This document shows, in pieces, positions 18,415-24,844 of a DNA stretch of 50,966 bases. The position numbers were made by a program, and so were the translations under genes. The first letter of the stretch is position 1. Every line of letters starts with the position of its first letter. The notes beneath the pieces are model-generated. The model worked only from the letters and a program-made list of their open reading frames with translations, was not told the origin of the DNA and did not search any database. The stretch comes from DUZB01 sp964407525 (GTDB lineage Bacteria > Desulfobacterota > DSM-4660 > Desulfatiglandales > Desulfatiglandaceae), in NCBI GenBank assembly GCA_964407525.1, contig CAYOWC010000007.1, positions 1 through 50,966 of the forward strand, given 5' to 3'.

Positions 18415-20592
18415 TCTGAACTCCTCACTTGGGTCAAGATGCGGGGAAAAGACCGCATACTTCTGCAAAGGGGTCCATTTGAACTTCCAGGTGTGCTGTT
18501 CTCGGGGAAAACGGTCGAGGAGCTGTACCAGGTGGCCAACGGTTGGTTTTTCCAGATAAACGGACAGGACAGAGGTTTCGGGATGCATGGTGGTATGGCA
18601 TGTGAAATCCCAGTAACGGGTTTCTCGCGCCCATTTTTCAAGGATTGTCAGAGTCTCTGCCGGCTCTTTAATTTTGGAGAAAACGAGTTTTCCTTTGATT
18701 TTCTGCTTGAGGGTTGAGTCGGTCCAACGGACAGCGAATTTGTCCTCACTTTCGACCCTATGGCGATCAAGTTCCCCACAATCCGGCAAATGAAGAGATA
18801 ACCCTTTTTCTGTCAAAATTCCCACGAGGGATTTCTCTCCCGGATAGGGGTTGCAACAATTGGAAAATTTGAAGAGTGTGAGGTTGAGTCGTCTTATTTC
18901 AATGTCATTGGTTTCCTCTCCTTCTGTAGCCGTCATCTCCTTCTGTTGGAGCATATCTCTCAGGTAAAACAGGATGATCTTGCTCCTGTATCTACCTAGT
19001 CCGACCTGTACGTACAAATCGTCAAAGTCTTTGGCATTGAGTATCTCCAAAATCTGCAGGGAAATATCTTCCGGTATCTTTGATAGGGAAAGACCTTCTT
19101 TTTCCATCAGTTTGTCGATGAGATCTTTACCAAGTACACGGGCAAAATTTCTTCGTTGCACTGCAACCAGGTTCCTTAGGGCAATTCTAGCCCTGTCGGA
19201 ACGGCACTTGTCTTCGACGGTTTTATCCAGAAGATCTATCGGTTTTTTACTATTGCGAATGTGAACAATGTCCCCGTCTTTTAAACGATGGATGGGTGTG
19301 ACCGGGGCTCGCTCGGTTTGGATGGTTGCTCCGGTGCAACGACTGCCGAGATCCGTATGAATCTGGTAGGCAAAATCGAGGACAATGCTTCCTTTGGGAA
19401 GATAGATGGCGGTTCCTTTCGGCGTGTAGGCAACGATCTCCTCAGATCCTTTCACAATTTCCTTTCGTCTGGATCCGCCGTGGTCATAATGGGCTATTCG
19501 CTTCAATGTTCGGCTGATTCCCTGGATGGGACCGGACTTCCCTGCGTCATGCTCCTTTGGTTTCCATTTGAAAAGAATGCCGTAACGGGCACGCATATCC
19601 ATGTTTTCTGTTCTGATTTTAAACAGGTAATTGCGATTTTTGAAATTCACCCTCACATGAAGGGATTCATAGCCGTTGGCTTTGGAGTTGGCGATAAAAT
19701 CCCGAATAGTCCTTGGAATGGGAGGATGGATCCTGTTGCTGATCCCCATGGCATGGTAGCATTGTGAGGAATCATCGCATCTCAGCACAATCACGACATC
19801 AGTCCCATTTTCCCCTGGATCTTGCAGTAGACGTTTACGTTCTGGATCGTAGTAACCGTTAAGTCCCTTTATCCGGGAGCGGACCTGCACATGCTCGGGA
19901 AAACCGATAAGGCCGACCTTGAGTTGTGCCAGGATTTCCTCCGCGTCCGGCAGGGCTTCAAGATTCGCCATGCACCGGATCACCTTTTGGCTTTGCCTTG
20001 GATACAAATATTTTATGGCAAGGTCAAGCAGCTCGCGTTTCAACGGAAAGAGGCCGAATCTGGCCGCGATGGGTGCATAGTAGTCCAGTGTTTCCCGTGC
20101 GATACGTTGTCGTCGGGCATGGTTCAAATGTTCCAGCGTCCGCATATTGTGCAGACGGTCCGCCAACTTGACTACAAACACTTCGATATTTTCACCCGCA
20201 AGGGTGAAAAGTTTGTTGTAGGTCAACTCACGATTTTTTGTCGCCGGCATGTTGGCCTTGATTTTGGTACACCCATCTACGATATGGGCAACCCGTTCCC
20301 CGAAACGATCCTGAAGTTCTTCCACCGTCATTCCGGCTACATCTTCGATCAGGTCGTGCAGCATAGCCGAAGCCAGTATTTCCGGATCTTTCAGTTGGAA
20401 TTCGCTTGCAATGATTTTCACCACACTGCAGGGATGAACGATATACGGTTCACCGCTGCGGCGTTTCTGCCCATGATGAAGCGCCGCAGCCAGATCAAGG
20501 GCCTCGAAAAAACGTTCTTTTTCAGAAACATTTTCCAAAAGCAGTCCCATCTCATTGCGAAAAGATACCATATTGAATTCTGTCTGGTCCAT
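18403..20592 (-). CDS. SpoT-like (p)ppGpp hydrolase with degenerate synthetase domain
   Basis: A 729-residue RelA/SpoT-family protein with full domain order. The HD hydrolase (about 25-190) has YIVHPCSVV, AMLHDLIEDV and VDGCTKI intact. A RelA_SpoT synthetase domain, a TGS domain (AYTPKGTAIYLPKGSIVLDFAYQIH), a cysteine-containing NCCNPYPGEKSLVG segment and a C-terminal ACT-like region follow. In the synthetase domain NSKANGYESLH is kept. The catalytic glutamate of EIQIRT is replaced (YLFKIRT), and the basic R-K-SIY-K segment is replaced by RSRIKGLNGYYDP. I infer an enzyme that mainly removes (p)ppGpp. The ATG at 20592 has no strong ribosome-binding site. Confidence 0.85.
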   Translation of the reverse strand: MDQTEFNMVSFRNEMGLLLENVSEKERFFEALDLAAALHHGQKRRSGEPYIVHPCSVVKIIASEFQLKDPEILASAMLHDLIEDVAGMTVEELQDRFGERVAHIVDGCTKIKANMPATKNRELTYNKLFTLAGENIEVFVVKLADRLHNMRTLEHLNHARRQRIARETLDYYAPIAARFGLFPLKRELLDLAIKYLYPRQSQKVIRCMANLEALPDAEEILAQLKVGLIGFPEHVQVRSRIKGLNGYYDPERKRLLQDPGENGTDVVIVLRCDDSSQCYHAMGISNRIHPPIPRTIRDFIANSKANGYESLHVRVNFKNRNYLFKIRTENMDMRARYGILFKWKPKEHDAGKSGPIQGISRTLKRIAHYDHGGSRRKEIVKGSEEIVAYTPKGTAIYLPKGSIVLDFAYQIHTDLGSRCTGATIQTERAPVTPIHRLKDGDIVHIRNSKKPIDLLDKTVEDKCRSDRARIALRNLVAVQRRNFARVLGKDLIDKLMEKEGLSLSKIPEDISLQILEILNAKDFDDLYVQVGLGRYRSKIILFYLRDMLQQKEMTATEGEETNDIEIRRLNLTLFKFSNCCNPYPGEKSLVGILTEKGLSLHLPDCGELDRHRVESEDKFAVRWTDSTLKQKIKGKLVFSKIKEPAETLTILEKWARETRYWDFTCHTTMHPETSVLSVYLEKPTVGHLVQLLDRFPREQHTWKFKWTPLQKYAVFSPHLDPSEEFRLCS

Positions 20593-20733
20593 GGGGCATC
20601 GTCCTTGCGTTATTTCAAAAAGATTAAAGAATAGACAAGATGCCAGACAATGAAAAAAAATGACAGTTTTTTTTCTTCCAAAAACCTCACTATCCTAAAA
20701 AATCTACAGCCACTATTTTTCCCGTGTGAAACA

Positions 20734-20859
20734 ATCTTCATCTTAACCTATATTTTTCTCAAGATAATTGACAAGCTCTTTAGTCTGCGCGTTTCCAAAA
20801 GAGATGAGATTGAAGGATTAGACCTGAGCCAGCATGATGAAACAGCCTACGAGATGTAG
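20734..20859 (+). pseudogene. C-terminal remnant of an ammonium transporter (Amt)
   Basis: The reading frame encodes IFILTYIFLKIIDKLFSLRVS, then KRDEIEGLDLSQHDETAYEM and a stop. This matches the last membrane helix and the diagnostic cytoplasmic tail of Amt/AmtB proteins (typically LRVS-EEE-GLD-SQHGE-AY). The other ten helices are absent upstream, where the SpoT-like gene begins on the other strand. The frame does open with an ATG at 20650, but the residues before 20734 look unrelated, so this is read as a leftover fragment. Confidence 0.65.
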
Positions 20860-20877
20860 AAACACAACAGTCCCTGC

Positions 20878-20906
20878 TTGACAAGTAACCATCGGTTTCG
20901 TAGGAT
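20878..20906 (+). promoter_or_regulatory. Sigma-70-type promoter for the rhodanese-YceI gene
   Basis: TTGACA at 20878-20883, a 17 nt spacer, and TAGGAT at 20901-20906. It lies about 155 nt ahead of the likely GTG start at 21063. Confidence 0.55.
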
Positions 20907-21062
20907 TATCTCAAAGTTGAGACTGCATCAAGATTTTTGTCTCATTCCACTGGACCGATGGGTTGCTGCGAGCATAGGCTACAGGTCTCCTGTTTACAAG
21001 GAAGGTCGCCTCATCAGGGCAACATGGTAGGGTTACGTATTGAGAACGGATGGAGGCGATTC

Positions 21063-22010
21063 GTGAAAATTGACCATAAATTCAACACTATTTCCCCGGA
21101 AGATCTCCTTCGCAGAATAAACGTTGATAGCGATTTCTACCTGATCGATACGCTCACGCGGGATCATTTTGAAAAGGTGCATTTGCCCCACGCCAAAAAT
21201 GTGTGTGTCTTTGAAATCACGTTTATGGAACAAATCCAGGAAATAACGCAAAACAGGAACGCGGAAATTGTTCTCTACGGTTCAAGCACGAAAAGCAGTG
21301 ACGCAATAAAAGCCGCCGAAAAACTGGACAGCGAAGGATATATACAGATCAGCATTTTAAATGGTGGTATTGAAAGCTGGCGCGCAGCGGGATTCTCCCT
21401 TGAAGGAAACGCTCCCCATGACCCTGACGACCCAGGGACCACCCTTATTCTGGAAAACGGTATCTACCAGGTTGACACGGATCAAAGCCTCATCGAATGG
21501 ATCGGAAGAAACCCAAACGCCAAACACTTCGGCACAGTCAAAATTTCGCATGGAGATCTCGCGGTAAAAGACAGCCTTTTGAGTGGCCATTTTGAAGTCG
21601 ATCTTGGTTCCATTGAAAACATCAACCTGAAAGGGGATGAACTGCAGCCGGTGCTGATTAGTCACCTGAAATCAGACGACTTCTTTTTCGTAAAAAATTT
21701 CCCGAAAGCCTCTTTTACCATCGAAAACTCAAAACCAGCAAAGGAGCCGCTCGTTACCTCCCCTAACTACGAACTGACTGGAATATTGAGTTTGCGGGGG
21801 ATAGAGGCAGAACAAACGTTTTCCACAACGATAACAAAATCTGAAGACGGAAGTCTCGTGGCCCAGGCCCAGTTCGATATGGATCGAACACGATGGGGCA
21901 TTATATACGGCTCCGCCCGCTTTTTTGAGCATCTCGGAATGCACCTGGTTTTTGACATGATCAACATTCAGATCAAAATCATTGCTCACCAGGTTTCTGA
22001 AAAAGAGTAG
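21063..22010 (+). CDS. Rhodanese-like domain fused to YceI-like domain
   Basis: A 315-residue protein from a GTG at 21063. GGAGG stands 6 nt upstream, and the longer in-frame start at 20937 would add an unconvincing N-terminus. Residues about 8-110 form a rhodanese fold (ISPEDLLRRIN, FYLIDTLT, HFEKVHLPHAKNV, LNGGIESWRAAGF). The active-site loop reads IVLYGSSTKSSDA where active enzymes have a Cys, so it cannot form a persulfide there. Residues about 135-310 are a YceI domain (YQVDTDQSLIEWIGRNPNAKHFGTVKIS), a lipocalin-like barrel that binds polyisoprenoids. No signal peptide is visible, so it is probably cytoplasmic. It lies 9 nt upstream of the thioesterase gene. Confidence 0.85.
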   Translation: MKIDHKFNTISPEDLLRRINVDSDFYLIDTLTRDHFEKVHLPHAKNVCVFEITFMEQIQEITQNRNAEIVLYGSSTKSSDAIKAAEKLDSEGYIQISILNGGIESWRAAGFSLEGNAPHDPDDPGTTLILENGIYQVDTDQSLIEWIGRNPNAKHFGTVKISHGDLAVKDSLLSGHFEVDLGSIENINLKGDELQPVLISHLKSDDFFFVKNFPKASFTIENSKPAKEPLVTSPNYELTGILSLRGIEAEQTFSTTITKSEDGSLVAQAQFDMDRTRWGIIYGSARFFEHLGMHLVFDMINIQIKIIAHQVSEKE

Positions 22011-22019
22011 TTAAAAAAC

Positions 22020-22502
22020 ATGCACAGCGACGAAACGGATCGTAGCAGGAGATTTGCGGAGACAACCGGACCTCACCGGGTTCAAATGGAAAGCTGGATA
22101 AGCTGTGCCCCATTTGAAAAACACCTCCAGATGGAAATTCTGGAGGCTAAAGACGGGAACGCTGTATTGACAATGCCGTTTTTTCTCCAGCTTGCCCAGG
22201 GCGGCGGGTTGATGCATGGAGGCGCGCTGGCCAGTCTTGCGGACACTGCCGTCGTCATGGCCATCAAGAGCATCCTCCCCCCGCAAACCCATTTCGCGAC
22301 CATTTCGATGCAATCGAAGTTCCTCTACCCAGTAAAGGAAGGGGTTGTTACAGCGAGAGCGCGGGTGGAACCGTTTGAAGAAAGAACTTTACAAGGGAGT
22401 GCAACAGTTTTCAATCAAGAGGAACGAGCGGTGATGGAGTTTATTTCCGTTTTCAAAATCGCCAGGGATGCGCAAATCAGAGGGGTAACCTTTGCGAGTT
22501 GA
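22020..22502 (+). CDS. PaaI-family hotdog thioesterase
   Basis: A 160-residue single hotdog domain. The signature GGGLMHGGALASLADTAVVMA at about 61-81 carries the catalytic HGG and Asp environment of PaaI-type acyl-CoA thioesterases. ISMQSKFLYPVKEG and a terminal beta strand complete the fold. The substrate acyl group is unknown. It is co-directional with and 9 nt behind the rhodanese-YceI gene, and convergent with hgcB, whose stop is 14 nt away. Confidence 0.85.
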   Translation: MHSDETDRSRRFAETTGPHRVQMESWISCAPFEKHLQMEILEAKDGNAVLTMPFFLQLAQGGGLMHGGALASLADTAVVMAIKSILPPQTHFATISMQSKFLYPVKEGVVTARARVEPFEERTLQGSATVFNQEERAVMEFISVFKIARDAQIRGVTFAS

Positions 22503-22516
22503 GCCCCGCCGGATAT

Positions 22517-22864
22517 TCAACAACAGCCCCAGCTCTTCTTTCTTTCCCTTCCCCCGCTTTTCACTTCTATATCGTTATCGGGTTCTATCACACAGCAGCA
22601 GGAAGAGGTTTTTCTCCCGAGCGCCGAATTGATAACTGCTGCAGCACAACCCACCCCCACCTTGACGTACACCGCTCCTGCCGGGCAATTTTTTGCACAG
22701 GCCCCACATTCCATGCAGAGGTCTCTTTTTTCAATACTCGCGCAGCCGTTATTCATGTCAAACACCTGGTGAGGGCAAACTGCGAGGCATACACCACACC
22801 CCACGCATTTATCCTGGTCCAGGCGCAAAGTAACCACATCTCTCAGGTAGATCAGACTTCCCAT
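22517..22864 (-). CDS. hgcB: Mercury methylation ferredoxin HgcB
   Basis: A 2x[4Fe-4S] ferredoxin needed with HgcA for mercury methylation, thought to re-reduce the corrinoid and pass on Hg(II). The cluster motifs are CVGCGVCLAVCPH and CMECGACAKNCPAG. After them comes the isolated conserved cysteine (VGVGCAAAV), a CCC run and a terminal WGCC; the extra and C-terminal Cys residues are characteristic of HgcB. The 115-residue length is slightly longer than typical. AAGGAG precedes the ATG. The 54 nt between hgcA and hgcB contain a weak 5-bp hairpin followed by seven Ts on the coding strand (around 22915-22891), which might lower readthrough. Confidence 0.93.
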   Translation of the reverse strand: MGSLIYLRDVVTLRLDQDKCVGCGVCLAVCPHQVFDMNNGCASIEKRDLCMECGACAKNCPAGAVYVKVGVGCAAAVINSALGRKTSSCCCVIEPDNDIEVKSGGRERKKSWGCC

Positions 22865-22918
22865 TCTATCGTCTCCTTAAGGCCTCGGCGAAAAAAACTG
22901 CACATCTTTCTGCAGGCC

Positions 22919-24109
22919 TTAAGCTGCGAACCGAGAACCCAGCCAAAGGCACAAACCCACAGTAACCCCACCAATCTCTAAGGGAACGGCCCATTTCATC
23001 TCTTTTCTCACCCCTGAAAGGGAGGTATACGTTGAAGCGCCGGTGAAGTTCATAGCGAGATACGCCGAAATAGAGGGTATCACAAGAAACCATGCCAAAA
23101 CTTCAGGCCAATCCTTCCAATTGGTTAAATTCCCTGTTTGTGAGCCCGCAAGAATAATTGCGGTAATGAACCCCATGCTCAGACCTTTTATGGAAAAGGC
23201 CTTGCCCGGAAGCCATGGCAACAGAATCGGTGTCAAAACAGCGCCGGAAACCAAAGCACCCAAAAGGGATATGACCGCAAACATTCCGTAACGGAGCATA
23301 CCCGAACAGAACCCCGTATCACCAACCAGACCACCCAGCAAGAAAAAAACGGGAAGTATTATCAGCGTCCACTTGAGGGGCCCCACCAATTCCAAGGGCA
23401 CAAGAACTGTTCTTTCCCTTATAGAGAATGTCTTCAGACGCATTTCCGGAGTCGCTTTCATACCGGCGTTCAGAAATGCCGGAAGATCGGACGCTTTGAT
23501 GGGACCATAGATCGCCTTGAAACCGGAGAGCTTTTTCATCTGATAGGCGGTAACTCCCGGAGCGGACAGTTGGGGTAGAATCACTACTCTGTGATCCACA
23601 ATCCGATCCAGTTGACAAAACTCCATACGTCGAACGATCTCTTCTGTGCTAAAGGTCCCTTTCCCCGCCGCACACCACACGTTTATTCCGTCGGTATCTA
23701 AAGCCATGATCCAGGCGTTCCGTCCCGGAAGTGATTCTCTCAATCGATCAAAACTCATTTTGTAATTCGCCGTAATCAGAACGGGATCGGATTTTCCAGG
23801 GTATCCAAGAGCGTACAAGCCGGGGGCAACCGTGAATTCCATTCGCTTGATGCCCCACCTTGCCTTGAACGTTCCCCAACGATCAGCTTCTGTCAATTTT
23901 GAGGATACGCGGGGAACGGCCCCTGCAGCAGTGTCCACAGTTCCCACAACAAATGCCTGGTTCTCTGATGGGAGGCTCAACTGAGCCTTTTCTTCAGAGG
24001 GTCAACAAGGGTCTGAATTCTTTCCAACATCAGGAGGTCCCATGGGAAAAAGACCGGCACTTACTTTGTCTGCCCTGGCATCCACATGGTTTTCAGTCTC
24101 CAGATTCAT
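22919..24109 (-). CDS. hgcA: Mercury methylation corrinoid protein HgcA, candidate selenoprotein
   Basis: A membrane-bound corrinoid methyltransferase that passes a methyl group to Hg(II). The diagnostic cap-helix motif INVWCAAGKGTF is present, followed by a CdhD-like fold (VILPQLSAPGV) and about five C-terminal membrane helices. The frame opens at the ATG at 24109, which overlaps the arsR stop as ATGA and has AGAGGTGA just upstream. It runs open to a TGA at 24004-24002 (codon 36, context SDPC-TGA-PSEEK) and continues in the same frame to the stop, 396 codons in all, with the cap-helix Cys at 146. The only start after the TGA (TTG at 23980) lies in a hairpin. Either the TGA is selenocysteine or hgcA is split by a nonsense mutation. 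The identity of HgcA itself is firm. Confidence 0.92.
23963..23999 (-). promoter_or_regulatory. Candidate bacterial SECIS element in hgcA
   Basis: On the coding strand, directly after the UGA, CUCUGA (nt 3-8) pairs perfectly with UCAGAG (nt 34-39). An asymmetric internal loop (AGAAA / CCCA) follows, then AGGCUC pairs perfectly with GAGCCU, closed by the tetraloop AGUU. The loop starts 20 nt after the UGA and has G as its second base. That agrees with the published bacterial SECIS rules as I remember them (G in the first two loop bases, 16-37 nt from UGA to loop). All twelve pairs are Watson-Crick. Confidence 0.7.
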
Positions 24110-24480
24110 CGCTTCACCTCTTTATATTCTATAATTCCGGTTACCCCATGGATGGTACTTTCAAGAAGGTTTCTATATTCCTCAAAAACCCCATCAACCG
24201 TGCAGTAGCAGACTCTTGGTCCATCGATCTCCCCTTGAATCCAGCCTGTTTCCTTCAAAATCTTCAGGTGCTGGGATACACTGGATTGGGCCAGGGGAAG
24301 AGCATCTACAATATCACCGCAAACACAACGCTGGCCGACAGGTTTGTTTTCAAGCATTCGAACTACTTCCACCCGAACAGGATGCGCAAGACCTTTGGAC
24401 AGTTCAGCAAGTCTTTTTTTCTTATTAGACAAAGAATCCTCCTCTGAATTCAGGTATCTCGCCGGGAAAAGTTCTTTCAC
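24106..24480 (-). CDS. ArsR/SmtB-family metal(loid)-responsive repressor
   Basis: A 124-residue winged-helix repressor. The recognition helix region ALPLAQSSVSQHLKILKETGWI and the wing GEIDGPRVCYCTVD fit the ArsR family. Thiols at CVCGD ahead of the recognition helix and CYC in the wing are candidate metal ligands for As(III), Hg(II) or a related ion. The start is probably the GTG at 24480, behind AGGTG. The stop overlaps the hgcA ATG (ATGA), so repressor, HgcA and HgcB form one coupled operon. A palindrome lies across its own promoter, indicating autoregulation and control of hgcAB. Confidence 0.88.
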   Translation of the reverse strand: MKELFPARYLNSEEDSLSNKKKRLAELSKGLAHPVRVEVVRMLENKPVGQRCVCGDIVDALPLAQSSVSQHLKILKETGWIQGEIDGPRVCYCTVDGVFEEYRNLLESTIHGVTGIIEYKEVKR

Positions 24481-24518
24481 AAAACACCTGCGCTTCTATT
24501 TTTTCACAAGGATCAGAG

Positions 24519-24555
24519 CACCTATTATCGTTTATCGTGGATAGACGATAAGGTG
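24519..24555. promoter_or_regulatory. Palindromic operator of the arsR-hgcAB promoter
   Basis: A perfect inverted repeat TTATCGT (24532-24538), 6 nt, ACGATAA (24545-24551), nested in a wider pair CACCTATTATCGT / ACGATAAGGTG (24519-24555). It covers the -10 box, the arrangement expected for an ArsR-type repressor. Confidence 0.7.
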
Positions 24556-24573
24556 ATTATGTGGAATTGTCAA
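24545..24573 (-). promoter_or_regulatory. Sigma-70-type promoter of arsR-hgcA-hgcB
   Basis: On the minus strand: TTGACA (24573-24568), a 17 nt spacer, then TATCGT (24550-24545). The -10 box is one arm of the operator palindrome. Confidence 0.7.
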
Positions 24574-24601
24574 GTATTTTTAGTCCAACATGAAAACCCT
24601 T

Positions 24602-24705
24602 ATAACTTTAGGCCATTTTCGCCCGATATGAAACCAAAAGAACATTGAAATAGCCCGCTATTACTTCAGCTCTTGTGATTCCATATCGAACAGGTAAGCG
24701 AAGAC
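24602..24705 (+). repeat. 104-bp hairpin repeat, copy 1
   Basis: Runs from ATAACTTTAGGCC to GGTAAGCGAAGAC. The reverse complement of 46522-46625 has the same length and is about 85% identical. The middle can fold on itself (CGATATG...CCATATCG with an inner GAAATAGC...GCTATT). No open frame. Confidence 0.75.
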
Positions 24706-24794
24706 TCCGAACCTGATCCAAATCTATGCGCAGGGGTAGGCAAATTATTGTTCTCAATCCCCGAAGAGCCTTTTTTCATTAAGAACCAGAAACA

Positions 24795-24830
24795 AAGAAG
24801 GGCAGCCCAAAAGGCTGCCCTTCTTTTTTA
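24795..24830. terminator. Intrinsic terminator behind fhs (bidirectional form)
   Basis: A perfect 13-bp stem AAGAAGGGCAGCC / GGCTGCCCTTCTT around CAAAA, with a T-run on the plus strand and TTCTTTGTTTC on the minus strand. It lies 15 nt past the fhs stop. Confidence 0.85.
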
Positions 24831-24844
24831 AAAATAGTTACGAT

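Noticed and set aside
22480..22519. The TGA ending hgcB follows two Cys codons and could be a second Sec codon.
   Set aside because: HgcB proteins normally end shortly after a CC pair, and no SECIS-like hairpin at the right distance was found behind this TGA. It is treated as the true stop.
22919..23980. hgcA starting at the TTG at 23980 (353 residues).
   Set aside because: The TTG is buried in the hairpin and has only a weak Shine-Dalgarno. A coupled ATG with a good site exists upstream in the same frame. It is kept as a fallback if the UGA is a real stop.
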